Assembly: GCA_019649035.1 (NCBI GenBank)
Contig: BMAT01001843.1
Span: 577,560-608,011, forward strand
Source: Elysia marginata
Taxonomy: Eukaryota; Mollusca; Gastropoda; Plakobranchidae
Direction: 5' to 3'
Length of the DNA: 30,452 nt
Below the pieces are notes generated by a model. It was not told where the DNA came from, searched no databases, and worked only from the letters and a program-made list of their open reading frames with translations. Both the position numbers and the translations under genes were made by a program. The stretch's first letter is position 1; the number at the start of each line of letters is the position of its first letter. Below are positions 19,594 to 29,288 of this stretch, piece by piece.

Positions 19594-20786
19594 AAAGTAA
19601 AAAAAATCAAAGGGGCCAATGGTATTACGAAACTCTTGTGTGAATTGCATAGAGAATAAAACAATGAGCAGAACGATAAAATGAAAAGAAATATCTAATA
19701 AAGATGAGAATTCGTAACACTACAAATTGGAATACGACTAAACCTACAACCTAGATCTGGTATTATAAAAGAATAGCCAAAATTCACTTAACTTTTCTCC
19801 AAATTTTGGTTCTTGAGGTATCTTAACAGCATCAAGATGAAAAGCAGTCTGAAAAGAAGTGGTGTAAAATAATATCGTACACTAAGGCACAAAGGGAAAA
19901 AAAGTTTAAACGCACGGCCGGTGTGTATACAATGACTGTAAATAAAGAGCTCCGTAACACTTATCAGACTAGAGGACAATGGTTCTGACCTAAGTATACG
20001 TCACAACTTGGGAAACACCATCTCTTGCGCCTTCCTCCTTGCAGACTGCGCACCTCTTTAAGTGGTATGATAGGAAAAGAAATATTATGAAGATTAAATA
20101 TAACGCTCTTTAGACCACTTAGTGCACAATTCTGCATCAGTCGGTAGACTTAGGTCATAACCTTTAGAAAAAGTACAAGAAAATCTTATATTCACTTGAA
20201 GGAAAGAGAGAATGGATAGTATACTAGATAACTGAAGGGGTAAAACAATAGTGAATAAACCGATAAACATGCAGTAAAAAGAAACAACAATAGGAAATAC
20301 TAAGTAGTCTCATTATTGAGTAACAATTCATGAGTGGAGGAAATGTATTGAACATTAATCTTTAAAAAAATCTAACTAACTCCCAAGTTACTACCATTCG
20401 TGTTGACATATTTTCATTGGCACTAACTACGCGCAGTTTGGCTTTTCCTTTCATGTAGCATATTCGACTTATAGGATACGCATCAAATAAAAAATTAAAT
20501 AAAATCCCACAGATTGCCTTTCCTTTATAATGAATAAAGAAATCACAAATTAATGATTTTTATTCATTTTTGCCTAGAAACGCGAAAAACCACAGAGCAA
20601 TAAGTAAAATACAGAGAAAGCTTCCGTTTTTATTTTATCCTAGAAACGAACGATAGATTTTAGCAAGTGATTTCAGGAAGGAGTATATGTACAAACCCAC
20701 AGAATGCACTCCTGCTGCCTCTTGGCAACCCTTGACATTTTGCGAGCTGCCACCTTTTAGCTTGTAATTATTTCTTTCACCTCCAG
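19591..20786. other. AT-rich DNA, probable intron or spacer
   Basis: Stop-dense on both strands. From about 20690 GC rises (TGCACTCCTGCTGCCTC...) ahead of a strong 3' splice site at 20786, but no exon was resolved within this leader. Confidence 0.4.
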
Positions 20787-20932
20787 GGAGTCCAACTGCG
20801 CGTCTCTATCAGGGTTCCGCGCTACGCTGGGCTGTTGCCGAGGCAGCCATTACCTCAGACTCACAGTCCTGCAGCGATCCAATAGTGTTTGACACCTCAG
20901 GGAAAACATCCCAATTCATGGAATATCAATAA
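20787..20932 (+). CDS. Candidate 3'-terminal exon, unknown protein
   Basis: A pyrimidine-rich TTTCTTTCACCTCCAG (AG at 20785-20786) is followed at once by a jump in GC. After two bases of a split codon the frame is open for 47 codons and ends in TAA at 20930-20932. It reads SPTARLYQGSALRWAVAEAA, then ITSDSQSCSDPIVFDTSGKT and SQFMEYQ. The composition looks like a real protein C-terminus. A second plus frame is open for 32 codons and the minus strand for 36 (starting MNWDVFPEVSNT), so the strand and frame rest mainly on the splice site. An AATAAA occurs at 21212-21217. No upstream exon was identified and no family recognised. Confidence 0.38.
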
Positions 20933-22999
20933 TTCTAGTGTTTAAAGCCGCCGGAGCGTTGATTGTTGATGTTATCTATTTTTTCTATCACACCTTTCCT
21001 TTGAATTTTTTTTTTTTACAAAAGGACGATCACATTTAATCTCCTTTATTCCATGTAGTGTGAGTCTTATATTTATTTTTAAACATTCCTGATTCATATC
21101 TATCTCCAAACCTTTCTATTTCTAGAATAATCATCCTGTTGGGAGTACATTCCTTTAAATTCCAAATTTGTTACAGAAACAGAAATTTATGCACGGCTTA
21201 CATTATGTCGAAATAAAAAAAAATGAGAGCTTATTCAAATCTTTATTCTTTGGAAGCGCACCATATCATTTTAGATAATAATATACTGCTTTCTTACAGG
21301 TGCTTATCTGAAACACAGTTCTACATTTTATTTGATAACTACATCGGAAAATTCAAAATCTCAACATATTGCCTTCTAGTACCAATACCTCTAGTTCGTG
21401 CATTCATAAACGGCAGTACGATAGAAAAGCCATCGAGTACTTCAAATGGCTTTTGTCTGACCATCACACATAAATGTTTGTCATCAAAGCCCTTTCTTTC
21501 TATTTTCTTAACCTGAGTTACACCATCACTGAATACCGTATTCTGGTGCTAAACTTGGGCTCCCTTGCCTGCCACCATCCAATTAGTCCAACAGAGGTAA
21601 CGACTTTGGTGACAACGATTCTTGCCCTTGTTAAGCCGGGGTCACTTGGACCGATATGACTCACATCCACTCACTATATCGATTGCGCCCCATCAGCTCT
21701 AATCTCTCTCACTCTGTCCTAGCATAGCGTGCAGCTGCGATGTTGAGATGTCTTCGTGATTTTTTTTTCTTTTTATCAAGCTGCCATGTCGATCATTTTG
21801 TGATCAGATCCATAATCTCTTGGTTAGATCACTGAATCGGCACGAAACACTCGTGTTTGCTGTTCAAGCTCAGTATAGTAATGGTATTTCACCGCGGAAA
21901 GCAGATGAATGCTATTGTTCCATTTCGAGGAACTGCTTCATTCCTTCGTACCTCCTTTTTTCTTAGGCTATTCGCATTAGGTGAGAACTAAATTTTAGTA
22001 ACCCCATCTTTCAAATTTAAATTATTTCAATGCATAAAAATGAGAGAATATTTTGTTCAGAATAAACTCTAGTGGGCACCACACGTCGGAAGCACCGCGG
22101 TGTTGAGTCTGTTCTCAGCCTAACACCATGTTCTCCTAACGATTGCGTTACCAATGTGGCCCCATGACTTAACCTGATCTTTATCCCCAGACCATCATTG
22201 TGATAATTTGTAAAGTTATCGCTTAGCCCCTTAATAAACCTTATATAAAATGTAATCTTTTATGTAGAGATTTGATCAGTAATAAAAAAAAACCAAGGCA
22301 AAACCTCAGGAGTAATTATATCCTACCTGTTTAATTCTATAGATGAAAGTGAAGATTGATGCACTGGATTTTTCCATTCAACATTTAGGCTTGAGTTGTG
22401 TTGAAGCTTAGAGATATAATGGACAATGAGGTTGATTGTCTCCTCCAAAGGCTATTATCAATCATTTAATTGCAGATAAAATGAATACTTTAAACAAACT
22501 TTCTGGCCTTCCCTATGGATGATCTTTGACAAGTTCTTTTATTCAGGGCGGCTCCATCTTTTCTGACCAGGGAAACGATTAACTAAGAAAATTTCTTTTA
22601 TCTCACCGCTCACCCATGAGCCTTGGCTAGTTCTAAAAAGGCAAATAATTGTGTTATAAAATTGGAGCCCTACCCTTAAGTGTTTTCCTGTTATACAGGG
22701 CAAGACTATGAGTCAACAGATTTCAGTACGAAAAGCCTTTGTCTTCAACTTAAGCTGGCGTTCTAAGAAAAAATAACAAGAGTCGCAATTATTCATAACA
22801 ATACGAAGGAATGACAAAAATAAGAGGGAACATCTATTTCAATATCATGCAGTTTTCTTTGCTTTTATCATTTTTTCTCGGTCTCAGAAAACAAAAACAA
22901 AAAAATCTAAAAATTAATCATTCTCATCTTTGATCATCACGCATTGCTACTGCTTTCGTTGCTACGATCACTTATGCGAAGCCTATAGCTAATACTACT
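20933..22999. other. Long stretch without a supported gene
   Basis: An AT-rich 97-codon plus ORF (21223-21516) has no supporting features. GC-richer patches at 21540-21720 and 22075-22200 contain isolated splice-like motifs and a CACCGCGGTG palindrome (22093-22102) but no coherent exon. Confidence 0.4.
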
Positions 23000-23028
23000 T
23001 TACGATGATTGCAAATGCCACTTTTTCT

Positions 23029-23133
23029 GTGGCCATTATCATCCTCATCCTCTTCGTCGTCCTCTCTATTATCATCATCACTACCACCAGCAACACCATC
23101 ACTACGTGTATCATCACCTTCACCATCACCATC
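23029..23133. repeat. Degenerate ATC trinucleotide repeat
   Basis: Imperfect CATCATCACC/CATCCTC-type repeat. It generates Ile/Thr-rich and Ser-rich frames that should not be read as genes. Confidence 0.85.
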
Positions 23134-23854
23134 TACAACTCGTACGTTTCAGCGTTATGCTATCCCCACTGTAAAAGCTATACAAATGCCTTGCAAACAA
23201 AAACTTTCTATTATAAGTTCATTGTGACATAAATTTGTTAACAGTGATTCCTGCTACCACTTTTCAAAATTAGCCAATAAAAATGTGTACAGCTGTCCAT
23301 ATACAACTTAAACTAATACTTTAAACAACGCTGTCGTGTGTTTGGGATAATTGGTTAATTTTTTGTTTTTATTTCTATTTTTAGCTTCGAAAGTGTTAGT
23401 ATTTATAAAATCTTTACCAATGTAAAGAAAAGCGCATATTTTTGTAGATGCGAATCAAAGTCACAACTAAATCTATCATTCTAAACAGCACTGTAATGCA
23501 ATTCAAAGAACTGTCTTATTTCATTTTAGATTTTATTCTTTTTTCTGCTTTTCAGTTTCCGTTTTAAATTGTCAAGTTTTAGTAAGGAGATTAGCAACCT
23601 GAATGAGAACGCAAATAGATGCGAACAAAAGGAACAATGGCTATTGGCAGTTGCAAAAGGGGGTAAATCTCTTCTTTGTACTCATTGCATTTCACTGAAA
23701 ATATGTGTTTAGTCAAACTGTGACACTTTGTTACATCTTTTTGTTAAAGTGTCATAGGAATGGTCACAACAGATATTCCAATCGCCACCTAAAAAGGGGC
23801 ACTTCTAAGATGTACATAGAAATTAGAAAATAAAACCTGTTCCCTAGTTCTGAT

Positions 23855-24460
23855 AAAAAGCTCACAGATATGCATATTAACAGAAACGTCATTTTGTGTT
23901 AGATTGAATAACATAACATAGTCATCAGTAACAACAAATATTTGAGGCCCCCAAGGCAGCGTTTTGTTCCCTGTGCTTCCTTACAATTTATACCAGTGAT
24001 TGTGCAAACAACACATACATAGTTAAACTATTGAAATTCGTAAACAACACAAGCATTCAAGGCCTACTAGTAAAATCTGATGATGAAAACAGGTACAAAC
24101 AAATAGTTGGTTTATTCGGTCAGGGGTGAACAGATAGCCATTTATTCTTAAATATAATGAAGAATAAAGAAATCCCCATAAACTTTCGGGTAAACAAAGT
24201 TCCTGTTGAACCAATAATGATAACGAATGAAGTAGTGGATTAAGTTGACAGCTAGAAATATCTTCGAGCCACGATTGATAATACTGGCACGCCCACTCAT
24301 CGCTTGTAAGCTCTAGAACGAACAAACGCTTATACTTTCTTCCAAAACTCAAATCTTTTAATTGTTATGATAATATCATGTCACTGTTCTATTGACTAAC
24401 AATCGAAAGCGTATTTTGCTTTTGCAGACCTTGTTGGGCTGGAAATGTACATGAGAATGA
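23855..24460 (+). mobile_element. Decayed non-LTR retrotransposon (LINE) reverse transcriptase fragment
   Basis: Piecing together three plus frames shows a run of reverse-transcriptase motifs in the right order and spacing. These are VRLNNIT before PQGSVL (23949-23966), then VKLLKFVNNTSIQGLLV (24016-24066, where active elements have A-D-D in place of V-N-N), ENRYKQ, LFLNIMKNKEIPINFRVNK, KYLRATID (24256-24279) and finally NKRLYFLPKLKSFN with TIESV beyond it. This pattern belongs to the CR1/L2/Rex1-like LINEs. Several frameshifts and in-frame stops break it and both catalytic aspartates are asparagine, so it is dead. Only the middle and the thumb side of the domain remain; no endonuclease was seen. 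The 109-codon minus ORF over the same span is a shadow. Confidence 0.85.
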
Positions 24461-24765
24461 TAAAAGTAAAATAAGTTGAATTATAAAAAATATCAAGTAA
24501 AAAAACAAATGCAAAATGTTCTAGCTTTAATGAAATCTTCATTATAAGTATGCGGTGAATAAAGTCAATCATGACTGACCCACACAATCCTTTTTCAACT
24601 AAACCATACTGTGAGCCAGGAGCAACAGACCGCTTCTAATTTACCAACATTCTTACCAAATCAACCAGATTGCTTTCTATAACTTCATAACTATCTTTAC
24701 TTGCCTGTTTCAAACTTCAGCACTGTATGTCGTGACCATTTTTGCATATGCCACTGTACTATTAT

Positions 24766-24837
24766 GGCATCGTGGCGGAGTGGTTAGCGCGTCGAACTCG
24801 AGATCTGGAGGTCGCGGGTTCGATTCCCGGCCATGCC
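24766..24837 (+). promoter_or_regulatory. Internal Pol III promoter (A and B boxes) in the SINE head
   Basis: A box at 24773-24783 and B box at 24817-24827 both match consensus without mismatch. A T9 run at 25026-25034 could terminate Pol III transcription. Confidence 0.8.
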
Positions 24838-25034
24838 ATGTTGCAATTGCCTTGGGAAAGCAATTTACCCTAACTTTCCCCAGTCCACCCACCTGTAAAA
24901 TGGGTACCCAGCTACAGGCTACAAATGTACTGGTTTTCTGGAGCATTAGTGGCGCTGCTCTGTGGCGACGCAGTTACGCTGAGTAAGGAAGACAAATTGC
25001 CTAAAGGGATCAATATAGTGTATAATTTTTTTTT
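24766..25034 (+). mobile_element. tRNA-derived SINE, well preserved
   Basis: The head (24766-24837) is tRNA-like. Its acceptor arms GGCATCG and CCATGCC pair in six of seven positions. It has a perfect A box TGGCGGAGTGG (24773-24783) and a perfect B box GGTTCGATTCC (24817-24827) 34 bases apart, both Pol III promoter elements. The anticodon stem does not fold properly, so it is not a working tRNA. A body of about 190 bases follows with CCTTGGGAAAGCAATTTACC and CCACCCACCTGTAAAATGGG, blocks of the kind seen in the central domains of metazoan SINEs, ending in T9 (25026-25034). No clear target-site duplication was found. It lies 300 bases downstream of the dead LINE. Confidence 0.88.
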
Positions 25035-26454
25035 AAAATGTATGTGGATCTATAAGTAGATATGCGTATGCTATTTTATTAATTAGTGTGCTTCCATCTT
25101 GGAACTACAATGTGCCAATATTGAAGAATAAAGTTAATAATTTTATATTATCTTATCTTCTGTCACGCAGTTTTAGGCAAGACGCTTAAAACTATTATGT
25201 GTATAGATGTACCCAGCTTAAAACAATATATGTCTCAAAGTTTACAGCATTATTATAATCAAAGAAAGCAAAACATTTTATAGTTCTTACTACATTTACA
25301 TAGGCAGAGAATCAAAATCTACCAATGACCCATGCGATTTTGGTTTTTGGAAGCAAAAAACTGTAGTTTTTAGACATTACTAAATTTGGTTATAAAGACA
25401 AACTATGTGGTTTCCTAGTCACTTAAACAGACAACGGACAGATAATTTAGATGTGACAGATTTTTCCATCACACTTACCTATTGATTCCAGACAGCTGGA
25501 TACGTTTTCCCATTTCAGAAGCGCAAATGTCAGACACAGCTTTATGTCAAAATTGAATTGATTTGGCCGCCACAATATACCTAAAGCAGCAGTAACCAGT
25601 CGTCAAGATTTAAGAGAAAAGAAATCGCAAACGAGGTTTAAATGAGAAAACCGTTCAGAACAAAATCAGAAGAAGTTTAAAAATTGTTACCCTGATAAAG
25701 ACGACAAGTATATGGCCTGCCATTAGATTCAACTCTAATGAAACACTCAACCACAAAAACCGTCACAATTACAAAAGAAAATGAATGGAAACAACGCCGG
25801 ATATCACCTCTTCAACAACACCCCAGGCCAAAGCACATTAACTATCTCAGATTTCAGAACATTTAGTACAGCTGTCTCGCAGGAGCTTCATTGAGCATTC
25901 TAGGTACCGCCGATGAACGGTTTCTTACTTAATAGAAGAGTGGACCAAAGATGGTGTAAAATTTATTTCCTCAGGCAATTGCAATGTTTGTGATGTTCAC
26001 CTAATGTGTTCGAAACACTAGTCATTTTGAGGCCACTAAAGAAAAAACTAAAGATGAGGAAAAGTTATTTAAGTTATTTCATTTACTCCTATATAATGGG
26101 AAACGGTGTCAGCGAAGAATCGTAAGAGAATAATTTGAGAACAGTTATTCAAACAAGAGAGCTCTGTAAGTGTTGGTATAACCAAATTGCCTTTGCGTAC
26201 TTTACCAATATTCCAATCTTCAGCTCTTTTAAACTTACTGAAGCACTTCAAATAGGAGCGAAGAAAAAAAAAAAACAACAACGTATGTTTGTAAATTAAT
26301 ACTTTAAAAAATTTGACTAACTTATGATTGTGCACTTGGCAGAGTTATTAGGAACGTTCGTCAGTTACATGTAAAACAGTTTTCATTCATTGTATATTAA
26401 AATTATTGATGTTTTGCCTTTATTACAAAGCATATGCTTTACCGAGACCAAGAC
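25035..26454. other. No supported gene
   Basis: AT-rich. A plus frame with an ATG at about 25781 is open for around 37 codons to TGA near 25893 (MNGNNAGYHLFNNTPGQS...) in a slightly GC-richer patch, but it lacks convincing splice sites. Confidence 0.4.
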
Positions 26455-26640
26455 CTCCACGAGTCTTTCCAGCTCCCTCGCGCCCTTCTTCATAGTAATC
26501 CAACTAACCTATCACCCGACCCTGCCACAGCGGTGCCTTTGTCCCTGCTCTCATGATAATCAGGAGGACGCCTCCTAACAACTTAACTCGCGACGCTTGC
26601 TCGTGCCGTCGCTTTGCTCGGGTCACTTAAGTGAAGGTCT
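26455..26640. promoter_or_regulatory. CpG-rich island, possible promoter
   Basis: This stretch has a cluster of CpG dinucleotides (CTCGCGCCC, CTCGCGACGC, GTGCCGTCGC) in an otherwise CpG-poor window. It also holds an inverted repeat AGGAGG-ACG-CCTCCT, a CACTTAAGTG palindrome, and two imperfect copies of CGCTTGCTCG 17 bases apart. No long open frame runs through it. It stands just upstream of the candidate plus-strand exons at 26909 and 29211, so a promoter or untranslated first exon is a reasonable guess. Confidence 0.3.
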
Positions 26641-26908
26641 GACTCACTGTTCCTCCTACAATTTATTCTATCACTTTTCATATCTGTAAAAGCATACTTG
26701 TTTGGTAAAAGGCAGAGAACTTCCTGGACGCTTTTAACTGTTATAGCAGTTTTCCTTTTTTATCATTTTTTTCATCCGAGATGGCGATATAAACCTTAAA
26801 TATCCACACTCTGCGTCCTATCATCTTGTTGTGGGGTCACTATGCCTATTGGAAATGCAAAATATTCGGTTTAAATTTTTGCTTTTGTTTTGTATATATA
26901 TACGCAAG

Positions 26909-27033
26909 TACCGGTACAACTTGTTCCTCCATAGTCGAATATTGTTTTACAGTTTATTGCTATGAGAATGCTTGCAGAGGTTTATCTTTTCCTCGACATG
27001 CAATGAATTGCACTGTCTATCAAGAAAGCAAAT
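26909..27033 (+). CDS. Candidate internal exon, cysteine-rich, PAN/apple-like
   Basis: The plus frame is open from 26826 to 27143 but has no ATG at its start, which points to an internal exon. A T-rich run ending CGCAAG (AG at 26907-26908) is a possible 3' splice site. The peptide after it reads TGTTCSSIVEYCFTVYCYEN, then ACRGLSFPRHAMNCTVYQES. The cysteine spacing C-x4-C-x4-C-x11-C, with R-G-L-S-F after the third cysteine, resembles the core of PAN/apple modules in extracellular adhesive and protease proteins. The residues before the splice site are hydrophobic but would be intron. The 3' boundary, AAT|GTAATT at 27034, is weak, and the frame could run on to the stop at 27141. If the PAN reading is right the protein is secreted or extracellular. 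Confidence 0.33.
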
Positions 27034-27143
27034 GTAATTTAAAAAAAAAATTAGTTAAAGTTTTGCGCTCTCAAAAAGGCCAATCACACCCTCAAGCTAA
27101 GCGTGCGTTCCCTCCCAATATCGAAAAATTGGGCTTCCATTAG

Positions 27144-27699
27144 GCCGTGAGTGGTTACAGAGCATATTTAAAATGAGGTTTCTAATTCAACGTATGATTA
27201 TTTGCTAGGAATAATATTTGTTAATAAGCACATTTCATTGTGAGTAAGAACTTGTTGAGCGTTCACTTTTTCTGTTTATGGATAAGGAGTTAAATCAACC
27301 CCAAAATCTTAGAACCAAGACCAAAGTTGCTCAGCTTGGCAAACTTTCATAAAACTGAATAACACAAAAAATTTTATACTTACTAGAATAATCTTTTGAG
27401 GGACCTAGGTGGCCTTGAGTATGCTTTCGAACGCATAACAATAACTATTGTTAGTAAAATACTTGCGATTTTGCTAGTGTAATGAAAGAAGGCAATGATG
27501 GTCTTACCTTTAATTCAAAGGTTCCCTTCCTTTTCCGCTTACAATTAGGATGTATTTATATCTATATCGAATTTGTCTTCCTTTTTTCCTTAGGCTTACC
27601 TCCTGTCCGTGTTATGCTTTCTTTGAGTTCTTTTTTTCCTGTGCCTTTTGTTTGTCTGAAATGACCTGGTTTGTTAATAAGATTAGAGAGACGTCAATG
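27144..27699. other. AT-rich DNA with no supported gene
   Basis: Stop-dense; two overlapping short plus ORFs near 27482-27747 are Phe/Leu/Ser-rich and not credible. Confidence 0.45.
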
Positions 27700-27702
27700 C
27701 TA

Positions 27703-27909
27703 GAAGTAGGAGAGCAGACAAAACATCGAATGACTAGGAAATCTTAAGCGATCATACTGTTTTGATAGCGTTTCTATTCCCTCCGCTTCATTGAGTCGCG
27801 CGGAGGCACATCCTCTTTCATAGTCCCTGATGGACTGACCAAGCATCACCATTCGCCGAAAGAGTTGCATCGTATCTCGGGCTATTATGTCTTTGTTAGT
27901 ATTATTGAC
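27703..27909 (-). other. GC-rich island open on both strands, possible exon
   Basis: On the minus strand 69 codons are open (27909-27703), containing DIIARDTMQLFRRMVMLGQS, then IRDYERGCASARLNEAEGIE and TLSKQYDRLRF. It is helix-prone and protein-like. An ATG at 27870 would give a 56-residue ORF. The plus strand is also open over about 77 codons (27748-27980) with FIESRGGTSSFIVPDGLTKH. Neither strand offers an excellent splice pair: minus has a TACTAAC branch-like motif only a few bases before AAAG, which is too close. Something conserved may lie here but strand and frame are unresolved. Confidence 0.3.
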
Positions 27910-28890
27910 CTATTCCTACCACAAACAAGACTTCTTTCTTTTATTATGAAAAACATGTATAGAACAGTATCGAATGAGTAAAATAACTGAGAAAAAGAAC
28001 CAGTTTCGGAAGATACCTATTCCGAAGAGTAAATAATGCGATTATTGAAAAGGAAATGAGAAAGGTGCTTTGGTTGAAAAATGGTTTTCCGGATAAGACA
28101 ACCTGTTTTTGTTGGTTTTTCTTTAGCTCTAAGCGCCATTTTTTTAATGGGTACATTGTACCTGCAAGGCAATGCACTGAGTGAAGGGCTTGATAAGCCT
28201 ATATCACACTGTTCATATTTTATATTGGCGATGTGATTCATAGCGTCGTTAATAATGAAGTTTCATAAACCAACTGAGGTTGTCTAAATGCAACCTCCGT
28301 CTTTTATGTTTCATATTTCCTTCGATATTCACAGGACATTCATAATGAAGTTTCAAGTTTCAACAGTCCCCAAGGATACACCTGCTAGTAGATTTAAGGT
28401 ATAATTCCAACGATGGATTTTTAAACGCATAAGCTGATTTGAAAGAATGAAAAATTTCCGAAGAAATTTGAAAGAGAGGTATTAGTTATTGTTAGTTCCT
28501 ATGTAACGAGATCGGCGATCTTTTGAGGTCGAAACATGACAGGTTTTTTTTTAAATCTTATGCTGAACTTTCTATTTAAAAAATTCAGTACGATATGTAT
28601 ATGGAACGGGAAGAGAACAAAATAACTTATTCTTGTGGTCCTAAATTTAATCTCCCTAATTTGTTAGCGTTTTTGAACAAACACACAATACTTAGCTTTG
28701 TACTATATTTATATTTAGAAGATATTGTACACTTTGCAAACAGAAAAGCAGAATTAATATTTTTCATTTCGTGCTTTTGCCACCATTCCTAAAATTACTT
28801 GTTTTTCGCAGATTTAACGCCTTCACTGTTTTTCTAAATCTTTCAATAACAGTGTTTTTGCTCTTCGTCATCCTAGTCCACTTCTATAAT
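27910..28890. other. No supported gene
   Basis: AT-rich with short ORFs on both strands (27944-28241 minus, 28595-28792 plus) that have no domain, splice or start support. Confidence 0.45.
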
Positions 28891-28963
28891 CTCATCTCTC
28901 TCTCTCAATCTATCTATTTATTAGAATATCTATCTATCTGTTTATTTATCTATTTATCTATCT
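28891..28963. repeat. TCTA/TTTA tetranucleotide repeat
   Basis: Degenerate (TATC)n and (TTTATC)n sequence after a short CTCTCT run. Confidence 0.85.
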
Positions 28964-29210
28964 CCCCTTCAGATTCACCCTGTCTTTACATCTCTGTACA
29001 TGCCGTCTGCCTCTCCCTCCTGTATTTTTCTTTTAGTCCTAAATTGTGATTTTCTACTGCAAGATTATCATTACCAACAGCTAGATCTCAATCCATTGTG
29101 AGATTTTATTTTTCATATAGATTTAGATCAGCTGATGCTAGCCTAGCGTAGTTCTTATCAGAGAGAAGATTTTGAGAGTCTATTAAAAAAACTCTCTGCT
29201 TCTTCTGCAG

Positions 29211-29288
29211 ATGGAGATGAGGAATATGGTCTCAACCAAGACGCAGTCTAGCAGCTGGACCAAAGCGGATTCGCACAGTTTATTTTAA
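29211..29288 (+). CDS. Candidate 3'-terminal exon
   Basis: CTCTCTGCTTCTTCTGCAG (AG at 29209-29210) is among the best 3' splice sites in the window. Two readings are open after it. With two bases of a split codon, the frame reads GDEEYGLNQDAV and stops at TAG 29249-29251, a short acidic C-terminus. In phase 0 it starts MEMRNMVSTKTQSSS and stops at TAA 29286-29288 after 25 codons. The island is GC-richer than its flanks. An AATAAA at 29730-29735 could serve a long 3'UTR. The upstream exon is unknown; the PAN-like candidate at 26909 is on the same strand. Confidence 0.35.
   Translation: MEMRNMVSTKTQSSSWTKADSHSLF

Noticed and set aside
24023-24352. 109-codon minus-strand ORF
   Set aside because: Lies antisense to the LINE reverse-transcriptase fragment, whose motifs read on the plus strand.
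24766-24837. Functional tRNA gene
   Set aside because: A and B boxes are perfect, but the anticodon stem does not pair and a SINE body follows directly.
24710-24986. ORFs on both strands over the SINE
   Set aside because: They come from the SINE head and body, a Pol III-transcribed non-coding element.
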